DNA of 64,000 bases. It comes from Janthinobacterium sp. 67 (lineage in GTDB: Bacteria > Pseudomonadota > Gammaproteobacteria > Burkholderiales > Burkholderiaceae_D). Of this stretch, positions 46,701 to 58,227 are shown in pieces; position 1 is the first letter of the stretch; every line of letters starts with the position of its first letter. The position numbers and the translations under genes are program-made. Under the pieces are notes generated by a model, which was given only the letters and a program-made list of their open reading frames with translations, searched no databases and had not been told where the DNA came from. The stretch is from the NCBI RefSeq assembly GCF_002797895.1, contig NZ_PGES01000001.1, forward strand, positions 3,720,001 to 3,784,000. The letters are read 5' to 3'.

Positions 46701-47549
46701 ATGAACAGACTCGACGCCTTTAAAAGCATCGCCGCACAAGCCGCTCGTGGCGAGCTGACCTTTCCTGCCAATGTGGACGCTTCGCTCAAGCTGCAAGAGG
46801 CGCTGGCCGATCCCGACTGCCATATCGAGGCTGCCGCCAAGCTCGTGCAGGCCGACCCGCTGCTGGCCGCGCGCACGGTGGCCATCGCCAATTCCGTGGC
46901 GTTCAACCGTTCCGGCAATGAAATCACCAGCGTGCGCAACGCCGTGCAGCGGCTCGGCGTGCGCACCCTGCAGTCGGTGGTGGCGTCGCTGATCGTGCGC
47001 CAGCTGGGCAGCACCATCACCGATCCCGTGCTGCAGGCGAAGGCCAACCAGCTGTGGGAGCATACGGCCCACGTGGCGGCCCTGTCGCAGGTACTGGCCC
47101 GCCGCGTCACCAAAGTGGACCCCGATACGGCCTTGTTTGCCGGCATCATGCATGAAGTGGGCGGCTTTTATCTGCTGTCGCGCGCGGCCGAATTCCCCGG
47201 CATCCTCGACGGCGAACCGGAGGATTGGGTCGAACATGGCGAACAGGCCATCGGCCACGGCGTCCTGGCCAAACTGAAGGTGCCGGAAGCCGTGAGAGGC
47301 GCCATCGATGCGCTGTGGGAAGGCTTGCGCGCCATTCCGCCCGAATCGCTGGGCGACACCCTGCTGCTGGCAAATGACCTGGCGCCCGTCTCGTCACCGC
47401 TCAACGAAAGCCCGGCCGCCATCGCCGTGCGGGCAGCCCGCGCCGCGCGCAGCATCGATTGCCTGATCGGCGACGATGCGACCTTGTCGAGCATCATGGA
47501 AGAATCGGACGATGAAGTGCAGTCGCTGCTGAAGGTGCTCGTGCACTAA
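46701..47549 (+). CDS. HDOD-domain protein
   Basis: 282 aa. HDOD domain over most of the length: LVQADPLLAARTVAIANSVAFNRSGNEITSVRNAVQRLG (outline of residues 48-87), LWEHTAHVAALSQVLAR, FAGIMHEVGGFYLLS, and VEHGEQAIGHGVLAKLKVPE. The HD-type metal residues are partly degenerate, as usual in HDOD proteins, which act in signalling or regulation rather than hydrolysis. No attached receiver or GGDEF domain. Overlaps a small minus-strand gene at its 3' end by 4 bp. Confidence 0.88.
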   Translation: MNRLDAFKSIAAQAARGELTFPANVDASLKLQEALADPDCHIEAAAKLVQADPLLAARTVAIANSVAFNRSGNEITSVRNAVQRLGVRTLQSVVASLIVRQLGSTITDPVLQAKANQLWEHTAHVAALSQVLARRVTKVDPDTALFAGIMHEVGGFYLLSRAAEFPGILDGEPEDWVEHGEQAIGHGVLAKLKVPEAVRGAIDALWEGLRAIPPESLGDTLLLANDLAPVSSPLNESPAAIAVRAARAARSIDCLIGDDATLSSIMEESDDEVQSLLKVLVH

Positions 47550-47710
47550 CCTGCCGGCTTCTTGACGACCGGCGGCGGTGCCGCCGGCTTGGGCGTATCG
47601 ACAATCAGCACATGCTTGTCCATGGCCTGCGTTCCCTGCTTTTGCTCGACAACTTGTGTGGCGACCGCCCTGGTACTCAACAGAGGTTTCGGATGGCGTG
47701 GCGTGAACAT
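47546..47710 (-). CDS. Small proline/lysine-rich protein of unknown function (54 aa)
   Basis: Minus-strand frame from ATG 47710 to TAG 47546: MFTPRHPKPLLSTRAV at the start, a central VVEQKQGTQAMDKHVLIVDT and a C-terminal KPAAPPPVVKKPAG tail. AGG lies 7 bp before the ATG. The composition (basic, Pro-rich end) looks like real small proteins rather than a shadow frame, and it fills a gap with no other gene. Unknown function; conservation needs checking. Confidence 0.45.
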   Translation of the reverse strand: MFTPRHPKPLLSTRAVATQVVEQKQGTQAMDKHVLIVDTPKPAAPPPVVKKPAG

Positions 47711-47778
47711 GGCGTACCTGCTGGAAGTGGGATGTGCCCCATCTGTGCAGCAATTATCAATTTATCAAGCCGCTATTC

Positions 47779-47803
47779 AAAAAAAACCCGCTCGAAAGCG
47801 GGT
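47779..47803 (-). terminator. Terminator of the GST gene (minus strand)
   Basis: On the minus strand ACCCGCT-TTCG-AGCGGGT is followed by eight T, about 95 bp past the GST stop. Confidence 0.88.
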
Positions 47804-47896
47804 AAAGTCCAAAGCTAGGGATGTCCTGAAAGAGACAGCCCTATCTTATGCGGTGCGCCGCGCCGGCTCCGTGCGCTGGTTCACTTAGCGCGCAGA

Positions 47897-48523
47897 TTAT
47901 CCCGGCACCAATTCCACGTCCGTTTCCTGCCAGGCGCGCAGTTGCCGCACGCGGGCAAACCACGCCTGGATGTGCGGGTACTGCGCCAGCGGCAAGCGCA
48001 CGGCCTCGCTGTACATCAACGGCGCGGCGACGGCGAACTCGGCCAGGGTCAGGGCATCGCCGCAGAGCCACTCACGCTGCGCCAGGTGCGCGTCCAGCAC
48101 CACGGCGCATTCATGCAGTTCATGCTCGCCGCGCGCCTCTTCCAGCGGATCCGCAGGACCATTGCCCGTCATGCCTTTCCAGGCGCGTTCCCAGGCCAGC
48201 ACGCTGACGGCGGGCGCGAAGTGCTGCGCGGCCCAGAACAGCCAGCGGTTGACGTCGGCGCGCGCTTGCGGCGCCTGCGGATAAATCGTCTGGCCAGGTA
48301 CTTGATCAGCCAGGTATTGCATGATGGCGCACGATTCCCACAGCAGGAAATCGCCATCGGCCAGCACGGGCACCTTGCCGTTCGGGTTCAGTTCGAGCAG
48401 GCGGCGGCGGTCGTCCGCATTCATCAGGTCGACTTCGGCCAGCTCCAGCGGCAGGTCGAGGTGGATCGCCGTCATCAGGGCACGGCGGGCATTCGAAGAC
48501 ATGGGGTGGTGGTACAGGCGCAT
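47897..48523 (-). CDS. Glutathione S-transferase family protein
   Basis: 208 aa: thioredoxin-like N domain (MRLYHHPMSSNARRALM with Ser at the catalytic turn, LNPNGKVPVLADGDFLLWESCAIMQYLADQ) and helical C domain. The LELNPNGKVPVL and ESCAIMQYL motifs place it among the beta/theta-like bacterial GSTs. Detoxification or thiol-transfer role; substrate unknown. Located 74 bp after the WYL regulator, with an inverted repeat between them. Confidence 0.9.
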   Translation of the reverse strand: MRLYHHPMSSNARRALMTAIHLDLPLELAEVDLMNADDRRRLLELNPNGKVPVLADGDFLLWESCAIMQYLADQVPGQTIYPQAPQARADVNRWLFWAAQHFAPAVSVLAWERAWKGMTGNGPADPLEEARGEHELHECAVVLDAHLAQREWLCGDALTLAEFAVAAPLMYSEAVRLPLAQYPHIQAWFARVRQLRAWQETDVELVPG

Positions 48524-48571
48524 GGTGCATAACTCCGGTGAGTGAGGAAGCCACCATCGTAGTCGCCGTCA

Positions 48572-48588
48572 CTGACAGTTTTTGTCAG
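48572..48588. promoter_or_regulatory. Candidate operator between WYL regulator and GST genes
   Basis: CTGACA-N5-TGTCAG is a perfect inverted repeat 49-65 bp upstream of the GST start and just past the regulator stop, a position suited to control of the GST gene by the adjacent WYL regulator. Confidence 0.5.
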
Positions 48589-48597
48589 GAGCGAATA

Positions 48598-49299
48598 TCA
48601 GGATTCCGGGTCAATCTCGTGCGCCTTGCGCCAGGCGTCGAGCAGTACATGGCGCCGCGTGGGGTAGCGCTCCGCATGCTGCTGCACGCTGGCGATGCGG
48701 TCGATGCGGAAATGCCGGTAATCGCCGCGCAGCTCGCACCAGGCGGCCAGCAGGCGCTTGCCTTCGAAAAAAGCCAGGGCGAACGGCCACACCGTGCGCG
48801 AGCTGGCGCTGCCATGCTCGTCCTGATAGGCGAGCGTGAGCTTCTGTTCGTAGCGGATCGCCTCGCGCACGGGCTGCACGTAACGGTCGGCCGGCTGCGC
48901 GCCATCGGCGGGACGCCCCAGCGGCACCCACAAGCTGGTCTCGGCCATGCAGTCGCGCAGGTCGCGCGGCGAAGCGGCCGCGATCTTGGCCAGGGCATTG
49001 CTGGCCGCCTGCGCCAGGCCCGCATCGCCCTGCCGGCGCACCCAGCGCGCGCCCAGCACCAGCGCTTCCAGTTCATCGGGACCGAACATCAGCGGCGGCA
49101 GGAAGGCGCCGCGGCGCAGCACATAGCCGATGCCGGCTTCGCCCTGCAGGGGCGCGCCCAGTTCGGCCAAGGTCTGGATATCGCGGTAAATCGTACGCTC
49201 GGAAACGCCGAGCTGCTGCGCCAGCTGGGCCGCCGTGACGGGCACCCTTTTGGCCCGCATGGCGTCCATCAGCAGGAACAAACGGCCGCTGCGGCTCAT
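48598..49299 (-). CDS. YafY/WYL-family transcriptional regulator
   Basis: 233 aa: N-terminal DeoR-like helix-turn-helix (MSRSGRLFLLMDAMRAKRVPV, LAQQLGVSERTIYRDIQTLAELG) and a WYL domain (AIRYEQKLTLAYQDEHG, RTVWPFALAFFEGKRLLAAWCELRGDYRHFRIDRI). WYL domains sense ligands or nucleic acids. The ATG at 49299 overlaps the stop of the upstream secreted-protein gene (ATGA), so the two are translated together. The longer in-frame extension is not conserved-looking. Confidence 0.9.
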   Translation of the reverse strand: MSRSGRLFLLMDAMRAKRVPVTAAQLAQQLGVSERTIYRDIQTLAELGAPLQGEAGIGYVLRRGAFLPPLMFGPDELEALVLGARWVRRQGDAGLAQAASNALAKIAAASPRDLRDCMAETSLWVPLGRPADGAQPADRYVQPVREAIRYEQKLTLAYQDEHGSASSRTVWPFALAFFEGKRLLAAWCELRGDYRHFRIDRIASVQQHAERYPTRRHVLLDAWRKAHEIDPES

Positions 49300-50051
49300 G
49301 GGCAGGCCTGCAAGGCCTGGTCGCCCATGACGAGGGCCGACAGGGCCGGCACGTACAGATAGCCGTCGGGCGCCAGGCGCGCCGCGCGCGTCTGCTCTTG
49401 CACACCGCCGATGCCGTAGCAGCGCTGCAGGCGGGCGGCGGCCGGCCACCAGTAAACGGCCGCTTCCTGGTCGGGAAAGCGCTGGCGCACGCGCTCGGCC
49501 TGCGCCGCCACCAGCCGGAAATCGCGGTAAAAGGCGGGGGCGATGCCCAGCTCCGCGGCAAATACCGCTTCCTGCGCCGCCGCCTCCGTCAATTGGGCCG
49601 CCAGCGCCACCGTTTCGCGGTCCAGATCCTCGGCCGCCACACCCGCATCAACCAGGATGCGGCGCATCTGCGCCCGGTCGACCTGCGCGCGCAAGAACGC
49701 CGATTCCTGCAGCGCCAGCACGGCGCCGTCGGGTATGCTTTTGTGCCGCGCGGCCGGGAACACATACAGGGCGCAGCTGCCGGCGCACACGGTGTCGATG
49801 GCGAGACGCCATTGCTGCTGGCGCAGATAGCGGCCCAGCTGCATCGCCGCCTGCGGATCGCCTGCGTCGCTATTGACGCGCAGCAGCGTAGTGCCCGGCG
49901 TGGCCAGCAGCCGCAGCTTGTCCACGTCGCCCTCGGCAATCGGGCCGCGCATGGCGATGCTGGCGGCATCGGCACGGCTGAAATCGGCGGCGCCGGCCAG
50001 CGCCGTCACGCCCGCCATCATGCCCATCAATAAAATACGCTTCATCATCAT
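49296..50051 (-). CDS. Secreted protein with ClpP/crotonase-like segment (COG3904-like)
   Basis: About 250 aa. Signal peptide MMMKRILLMGMMAGVTALAGA. The section LLRVNSDAGDPQAAMQLGRYLRQQQ ... IDTVCAGSCALYVFPAARHKSIPDGAVLALQES mirrors the periplasmic ClpP-fold proteins of the COG3904 type (GGD-like turn, then CAGSCALYVF in place of the catalytic-Ser loop). It probably lacks ClpP's full catalytic set. Three ATGs in a row make the exact start uncertain. Overlaps the WYL regulator by 4 bp. Confidence 0.7.
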   Translation of the reverse strand: MMMKRILLMGMMAGVTALAGAADFSRADAASIAMRGPIAEGDVDKLRLLATPGTTLLRVNSDAGDPQAAMQLGRYLRQQQWRLAIDTVCAGSCALYVFPAARHKSIPDGAVLALQESAFLRAQVDRAQMRRILVDAGVAAEDLDRETVALAAQLTEAAAQEAVFAAELGIAPAFYRDFRLVAAQAERVRQRFPDQEAAVYWWPAAARLQRCYGIGGVQEQTRAARLAPDGYLYVPALSALVMGDQALQACP

Positions 50052-50063
50052 CCGTTACAAAAA

Positions 50064-50094
50064 AAAACGACCACCGCAAACGGTGATCGTTTTT
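50064..50094. terminator. Terminator downstream of secF
   Basis: AAAACGA(C/T)CACCG-CAAA-CGGTGATCGTTTT stem with one wobble pair and T-tract on both sides; it can stop secF transcription on the minus strand. Confidence 0.88.
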
Positions 50095-50122
50095 CCATTC
50101 GACCTGCAAAAAAAACCTGCGC

Positions 50123-51145
50123 TTACACCACGGCGCCGTCGGTTTCGTCTTTTTCCTTGACCGGCTTGATCAAGTCTTCGCGCTTGACGCCCAGCCACAT
50201 GGCGATCGAGGCCGCGACGAACACGGACGAGTAAATACCGAAGCAGATACCGATGGTCAGCGCCAGTGCGAAATGGTGCAGGGTCTGGCCGCCGAAGATC
50301 AGCATCGACAGCACCATCATCTGGGTGGAACCGTGGGTGATGATGGTACGCGAAATGGTGCTGGTGATCGCGCTGTCGATCACTTCATGCACGCTTGCCT
50401 TGCGCTGCTTGCGGAAGTTTTCGCGGATACGGTCAAAGATCACCACCGATTCGTTGACGGAATAACCGAGCACCGCCAGGATGGCCGCCAGCACCGTCAG
50501 CGAGAATTCCCATTCGAAGAAGGCAAAGAAGCCCAGGATGATCACCACGTCATGCAAGTTGGCGATGATGGCCGAGACAGCGTATTTCCACTCGAAGCGG
50601 ATGGCCAGGTAGATCATCACGCCCAGAATCACCATCACGAGCGCGTTCAAGCCGTTCTGCGCCAGTTCCTCGCCCACTTGCGGACCGACGAATTCAACTT
50701 TCTGCAAGACGACCGCTTCGCTGCCGGCAGCGTCCATGCAAGCGCTCTTGATGACGTGCTCGCCTTTTTCGGTGACGGTATCGATGCCCTTGGTCGAGCC
50801 TTGCTCGGCCTTGCACAGGGCTTCGAACACGCGCTGCGACGTGTTGGCGGCGCTGACGCCATTTTCCACCGGCAGGCGTATCATCACGTCGCGCGCCGTA
50901 TCGAAACTGGTCACGCCCGGCTCTTCATAGCCCATCTTGATCAGGGTGCCGCGTATGCCTTCAAGATTGGCCGCCTTCGGGTATTTCACTTCCATCAGGG
51001 TGCCGCCCTTGAATTCGACGGACAGGTGCAAGCCCTTGTGCACCAGGAAGAAGACGGCGGCAAGGAAGGTCACGGCCGAAATCACGTTGAAAATCAACGC
51101 ATGGCGCATGAAGGGAATATCTTTTTTGATCCGGAAAAATTCCAT
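50123..51145 (-). CDS. secF: Protein translocase subunit SecF
   Basis: 340 aa, 6 membrane helices: first helix (FMRHALIFNVISAVTFLAAVF), SVEFKGGTLMEVKY at the start of the periplasmic domain, then VGPQVGEELAQNGLNALVMVILGVMIYLAIRFEWKYA (outline, residues 160-196), VLGYSVNESVVIFDRIRENFR and TISRTIITHGSTQM. Works with SecD and YajC to pull proteins through SecYEG using proton motive force. 90 bp after secD. Confidence 0.97.
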   Translation of the reverse strand: MEFFRIKKDIPFMRHALIFNVISAVTFLAAVFFLVHKGLHLSVEFKGGTLMEVKYPKAANLEGIRGTLIKMGYEEPGVTSFDTARDVMIRLPVENGVSAANTSQRVFEALCKAEQGSTKGIDTVTEKGEHVIKSACMDAAGSEAVVLQKVEFVGPQVGEELAQNGLNALVMVILGVMIYLAIRFEWKYAVSAIIANLHDVVIILGFFAFFEWEFSLTVLAAILAVLGYSVNESVVIFDRIRENFRKQRKASVHEVIDSAITSTISRTIITHGSTQMMVLSMLIFGGQTLHHFALALTIGICFGIYSSVFVAASIAMWLGVKREDLIKPVKEKDETDGAVV

Positions 51146-51235
51146 GAAATCCTCTGAGTTCTATTCTGTGCGTCCGGCGGCTGTGCCACCGGACGCGATC
51201 GCTGTTGTCGCTATGGAGTGAGTCTGGGACGCCGC

Positions 51236-53101
51236 TTATTTGCTGGTGCCCGGCACCCACACCGTGCCGATCGACAAGGTCGTCAGCTTTTTCTTGCGGC
51301 CATACCAGAGGTTGACCACGCCGCGCGACACGAACACGGAGGAGAACATCGAGGTCAGGATACCCAGGCAATGCACGACGGCAAAGCCGCGCACGGGGCC
51401 GCTGCCGAAGGCCAGCAGCGCCAGGCCGACGATCAGGGTGGTCACGTTCGAGTCGAGAATCGTGGCCCAGGCGCGGTCGAAGCCGGCGGCGATCGCCGCT
51501 TGCGGCGTATTGCCGGCGCGCAGCTCTTCACGGATACGTTCATTGATCAGCACGTTGGCGTCAATCGCCATACCCAGGGCCAGCGCGATAGCGGCGATAC
51601 CCGGCAAGGTCAACGTCACCTGTATCATCGACAGCAAGCCGACCAGCAACAGCAGGTTGGTGGCCAGGGCCAGCACGCTGAAGGCGCCGAACAGCATGTA
51701 GTAGGCAATCATGAAGACGGCGATGGCGATGAAGCCGTACAGGGTCGAGTGGAAGCCCTTGGCGATGTTTTCCGCGCCCAGCTGCGGTCCGATCGTGCGT
51801 TCTTCGATGACGGTCATCGGTGCGGACAGGGCACCCGAGCGCAACAGCAGCGCCAGTTCATTCGCGTTTTCCGCGCCGCCCATGCCGGTGATCTGGAAAC
51901 GCGAACCGAGTTCCTGCTGGATGGTGGCAACCGACAGCACTTCCGGCTTGCCCTTTTCAAACAGCACGATGGCCATGCGCTTGCCCACGCGTTCGCGCGT
52001 CGCTTCGCGCATCTTGCGGCCGCCGTCGCCGTTCAGGTCGATCGATACGGCCGCCTGCTGGTTCTGGTCGAAGCTGGCCGTGGCGCTGGAAATATAGTCG
52101 CCCGTCAGGATCACGTCTTTCGCCAGCACGACAGGTACGCCCTTGCCGACGGTGAACAGTTCCGAGTTGAACGGGATGGCGCTCGACAGTTCGGTGCCAG
52201 GCACGATGCTTTCATCGACGAGGCGCACTTCCAGGGTCGCCGTGCGGCCGATGATGGCTTTCGCGCGGGCCACGTCCTGCACGCCAGGCAGTTGCACCAC
52301 GATGCGGTCAGGACCTTGCTGCTGGATCAGCGGCTCGGCCACGCCCAGCTCGTTGACGCGCTTGGACAGGGTGGAGATATTCTGTTTCACGCCTTCATCG
52401 ATGGTTGCCTTCAGGGCCGCTGGCTTCAGGGTGATGTTCAGTTTCAAATCGCTGCCTTCGCCCGCATCGGCGAACGCCAGTTCGCTCATCTGGTCGGACA
52501 AGACATTTTTTGCCTTCAGGCGCGTTTCCGCGTCGCGGAAGTTGATCTGCACGCTGTCGCCCACGCGCTCGATGCCGGCGTGGCGGATATTCTTGTCGCG
52601 CAGCACGCTACGCGCGGCGGACTGGACGCCCTGGACTTTCTTGTTCAGTACTGCTTTCGCATCGACCTGCATCAGGAAGTGCACGCCACCGCGCAAGTCC
52701 AGGCCCAGGAACATGGGCAAGGCATGCAGCTTTTGCATCCACATCGGGGTATTGGCTTGCAGGTTGACCGTCACGATGTACGCGGGATCGCTCGCATCGG
52801 GATTAAGGTCTTTTTCCAGCACCAGTTTCGCCTTGAACTGGGTATCGGGATCGGCGAAACGCACGCGCACGGAGGCGAGGTTGCCGGCGCCATCCATGGT
52901 GACACCTTCCGACTTGACGTTCTCTTTCGTCAATATTTGATCGACTTGCGTCATCAGATCGCCCGTCACTTTGACAGTCGACTTGCCGCTGGTTACTTGC
53001 AGCGCCGGTGACTCACCGAAATAATTGGGCGCCGTATAAAGTGCGCCCAGCAATAAGGCGACGGCAATGATGATGTATTTCCAGGCAGGGTAGCGATTCA
53101 T
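51236..53101 (-). CDS. secD: Protein translocase subunit SecD
   Basis: 621 aa. MNRYPAWKYIIIAVALLLGALYTAPN (outline of residues 1-26) is the first helix, then GLDLRGGVHFLMQVD, the P1 periplasmic head, the VVQLPGVQDVARAKAIIG segment, and five C-terminal helices with NLLLLVGLLSMIQVTLTLPG and ALGMAIDANVLINERIREELR. Partner of SecF in late protein export. Sits 95 bp downstream of yajC. Confidence 0.97.
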   Translation of the reverse strand: MNRYPAWKYIIIAVALLLGALYTAPNYFGESPALQVTSGKSTVKVTGDLMTQVDQILTKENVKSEGVTMDGAGNLASVRVRFADPDTQFKAKLVLEKDLNPDASDPAYIVTVNLQANTPMWMQKLHALPMFLGLDLRGGVHFLMQVDAKAVLNKKVQGVQSAARSVLRDKNIRHAGIERVGDSVQINFRDAETRLKAKNVLSDQMSELAFADAGEGSDLKLNITLKPAALKATIDEGVKQNISTLSKRVNELGVAEPLIQQQGPDRIVVQLPGVQDVARAKAIIGRTATLEVRLVDESIVPGTELSSAIPFNSELFTVGKGVPVVLAKDVILTGDYISSATASFDQNQQAAVSIDLNGDGGRKMREATRERVGKRMAIVLFEKGKPEVLSVATIQQELGSRFQITGMGGAENANELALLLRSGALSAPMTVIEERTIGPQLGAENIAKGFHSTLYGFIAIAVFMIAYYMLFGAFSVLALATNLLLLVGLLSMIQVTLTLPGIAAIALALGMAIDANVLINERIREELRAGNTPQAAIAAGFDRAWATILDSNVTTLIVGLALLAFGSGPVRGFAVVHCLGILTSMFSSVFVSRGVVNLWYGRKKKLTTLSIGTVWVPGTSK

Positions 53102-53196
53102 ATTGATTCAGCGTTCAGTGTTGAGCGTCGGAGGCGTCGCGAGGGGCGGCGGATAGCCGCCCCGGTCATCATTGCGTTGGCAATGACAGCGAGAAA

Positions 53197-53529
53197 TTAC
53201 AGCGCCTTCAGGGTGCCTTTAGGCAGCAAGGTAGTGATGGAACTCTTTTGCACCGTGATTTCGGTGCCGGTCGCCACTTCGATGGTGACGTAAGCGTCCA
53301 CTACCTTGGAAACACGGCCCAGCATGCCACCGGCGGTGACGACTTCGTCACCCTTGGCCAGCGCGTCCATCATCGCCCGTTGTTCTTTGGCGCGTTTTTG
53401 CTGTGGGCGGATCATCAGGAAATACATGACCACGAACATCAATACCAGCGGCAGGAAGCTGGTCAGGTTGCCGCCGAGGCCCAGGGCGTCGGTAGGGGCT
53501 TGCGCATAAGCGTTGGAAATGAAAAACAC
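53197..53529 (-). CDS. yajC: Preprotein translocase accessory subunit YajC (GTG start)
   Basis: 110 aa with one membrane helix (NLTSFLPLVLMFVVMYFLMIRPQ) and the MIRPQQKRAKEQRAMMDAL, KGDEVVTAGGMLGRVSKV signature. I chose the GTG at 53529 because CTGGAG lies upstream and MFFISNAYAQ is the usual N-terminal form; the ATG-started frame at 53622 adds 31 residues unlike other YajC. Small partner of SecDF. Confidence 0.92.
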   Translation of the reverse strand: MFFISNAYAQAPTDALGLGGNLTSFLPLVLMFVVMYFLMIRPQQKRAKEQRAMMDALAKGDEVVTAGGMLGRVSKVVDAYVTIEVATGTEITVQKSSITTLLPKGTLKAL

Positions 53530-53725
53530 GGTGACTCCAGTTCTAATCAGTTTGAAAAAATAGCGCTGTATTCTAGCATTGGCAATCCGCCAAGCCTCCA
53601 ATTGCAGGCATGGCAGCTTCAAATGGGGCTAAAAAGGCATTATGCAATGCTTTATCGCCCCCGTCCAAGCACCAATACACAAAACTTCCGGCCTTGCCGC
53701 CGCCAGGGCGCAAGCTAAGGTTTTC

Positions 53726-55922
<2,197 letters not shown>

Positions 55923-56100
55923 GCGTTTTGCTTCAAAAGTACGTCAAAAATGATTAGGAGTGCGCAATGGAACATCTGGCACTATACTGTGCGCCTATAC
56001 AGGCATTACAATAATCCGCCGCAACAATTTACGACTGCGGTACGCACAGGGTGTGCCGGACAACCCTCTATTTTACGCTAGCGGCACAAAAATCTCCGAT

Positions 56101-58203
56101 ATGTCCGATCCCAAGCCCGATCTTCCTCCCACAGCCAAGCCGGCCGCGAAGCCAAAAGCCGTCAAAAAAGTGGTCAGCACGGAAAGCCGGCTGGCCAAAC
56201 TGGGCTTGCGCACGGATATGGACCTGGTGTTGCACCTGCCGATGCGCTACGAGGACGAGACCAAGGTCTACACGATACGCGACGCCTGCCTGCGCGGCGG
56301 CGAGTCGTGGCAAGTCGAGGGCGTCGTCACCAAATGCGAAGTCAATTTCAAGCCGCGCAAGCAGCTGCTGGTGACGATCGCCGATGAAACGGGCAATTTG
56401 CTGCTGCGCTTCATGAATTTCTATGGCAGCCAGGTCAAGCAGCTGGCCGAAGGCACGCGGGTACGCGCGCGCGCCGAACTCAAACACGGCTTTTTTGGCG
56501 CCGAGATGGTGCACCCGACGTATAAAGTGGTCAACGAGGGAGCGCCCCTGCCCACGGCCCTGACGCCCGTGTATCCGTCCGGCGAAGGCCTGTCGCAGCA
56601 CGTCTTGCGGCGCGAAATCGCCGACGCCATGCGCCGCATCGACTGGCAGGACACCTTGCCGGACCAGCTGCTACACGAAATGCAGCTGTCGCCATTCCGC
56701 GCCGCCGTGCACCTGCTGCACTACCCGCCGCAGGACATCGATGAAAGCGCGCTGATGGACCGCTCGCACCCGGCCTGGGTGCGCATGAAGTTCGATGAAC
56801 TGCTGGCGCAGCAGCTGTCGCTGAAACGCGCCCAGCGCGCGCGCCGCTCGAAGGGCGCGGCATCGCTGCCCATCGTCGGCAATTTGTCGAACGCTTTCGG
56901 CGCCGCCCTGCCCTTCAAGCTGACGGGCGCGCAGGCGCGCGTGCTCGAGGAAATCCGCGCCGACCTGCGCCAGCCCTACCCGATGCAGCGCCTGCTGCAG
57001 GGCGACGTCGGCAGCGGCAAAACGGTCGTCGCCGCCCTGTCGGCCACGCAAGCCATCGACAGCGGCTACCAGGCCGCGCTGATGGCGCCCACGGAGATCC
57101 TGGCCGAGCAGCACTTTCGCAAGATCGCCGCCTGGATGGAACCGCTGGGCGTGAAGGTGGCGTGGCTGACGGGCAGCCTGAAGAAAAAGGAAAAGACGGC
57201 CGCGCTGGCCCTGATCGAGTCGGGCGAAGCACAGCTGGTGATCGGCACGCATGCGCTGATCCAGGATAACGTGCTGTTTGCCAAACTGGGCCTGGTGATC
57301 GTCGACGAGCAGCACCGCTTCGGCGTGGGCCAGCGCCTGACCCTGCGCAACAAGGGCGACAGCGCGGCCGTGCCGCACCAGCTGATGATGTCGGCCACGC
57401 CCATACCGCGCACCCTGGCCATGACCTATTACGCCGACCTGGAAGTGTCCGTGATCGACGAGCTGCCGCCCGGGCGCAGCCCCATCGTCACGCGCGCCAT
57501 CGACCAGAACCGGCGCGACGAAGTCATCGCCCGCGTGTATGCTGCCGCGCTGGAAGGCCGGCAAGTGTACTGGGTCTGCCCGCTGATCGAGGAATCGGAA
57601 GCGCTGCAGCTGCAGACGGCCACCGACACCTACATGATGCTGGCCGAAGCCCTGCCCGCGCTACAGGTGGGCCTCGTGCACGGCCGTTTGAAACCGGCGG
57701 AAAAGCAGGAAGTGATGGACGCCTTCATCGCCGGCCATATCCACGTGCTGGTGGCCACCACCGTCATCGAGGTGGGCGTCGACGTGCCGAACGCTTCGCT
57801 GATGGTGATCGAGCACGCCGAGCGCTTTGGCTTGTCGCAGCTGCACCAGCTGCGCGGGCGCGTGGGCCGGGGCTCGGCGGCCAGCGTCTGCCTGCTGCTG
57901 TACCAGGGTCCCCTGGGCGGCGTGGCGCGCCAGCGTTTGATGACCATGCGCGAGACGACGGACGGCTTTGAAATCGCCCGCCGCGACCTGGAAATCCGCG
58001 GCCCCGGGGAGTTTCTTGGCGCACGCCAGTCCGGCCAGGCCATGCTGCGCTTCGCCGACCTGGAAACGGATCAATGGCTGGTCGACCAGGCCCGCGACGT
58101 GGCGCACGACCTGCTGCACGCCACCACGGCCGCCGCCGCCGCCACCGTGGAAGCGCACCTGGCGCGCTGGCTGGGTGGGAAAGAAGAATTTTTAAAAGTG
58201 TAG
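56101..58203 (+). CDS. recG: ATP-dependent DNA helicase RecG
   Basis: 700 aa. N-terminal wedge/OB domain (GVVTKCEVNFKPRKQLLVTIADETGNLLLRFMNFYGSQ as outline, residues 80-120), helicase motifs GDVGSGKTVVA (Walker A), DEQHRFGVGQR (motif II), MSATPIPRTLAMTYY (motif III), and the C-terminal TRG region LRGRVGRGSAASVCLLLY with GPGEFLGARQSGQ. Processes stalled replication forks. The ATG at 56101 matches the family start; the longer frame overlaps the promoter region. Confidence 0.96.
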   Translation: MSDPKPDLPPTAKPAAKPKAVKKVVSTESRLAKLGLRTDMDLVLHLPMRYEDETKVYTIRDACLRGGESWQVEGVVTKCEVNFKPRKQLLVTIADETGNLLLRFMNFYGSQVKQLAEGTRVRARAELKHGFFGAEMVHPTYKVVNEGAPLPTALTPVYPSGEGLSQHVLRREIADAMRRIDWQDTLPDQLLHEMQLSPFRAAVHLLHYPPQDIDESALMDRSHPAWVRMKFDELLAQQLSLKRAQRARRSKGAASLPIVGNLSNAFGAALPFKLTGAQARVLEEIRADLRQPYPMQRLLQGDVGSGKTVVAALSATQAIDSGYQAALMAPTEILAEQHFRKIAAWMEPLGVKVAWLTGSLKKKEKTAALALIESGEAQLVIGTHALIQDNVLFAKLGLVIVDEQHRFGVGQRLTLRNKGDSAAVPHQLMMSATPIPRTLAMTYYADLEVSVIDELPPGRSPIVTRAIDQNRRDEVIARVYAAALEGRQVYWVCPLIEESEALQLQTATDTYMMLAEALPALQVGLVHGRLKPAEKQEVMDAFIAGHIHVLVATTVIEVGVDVPNASLMVIEHAERFGLSQLHQLRGRVGRGSAASVCLLLYQGPLGGVARQRLMTMRETTDGFEIARRDLEIRGPGEFLGARQSGQAMLRFADLETDQWLVDQARDVAHDLLHATTAAAAATVEAHLARWLGGKEEFLKV

Positions 58204-58227
58204 GTCTTACATTGCATGCTTTGGGCC

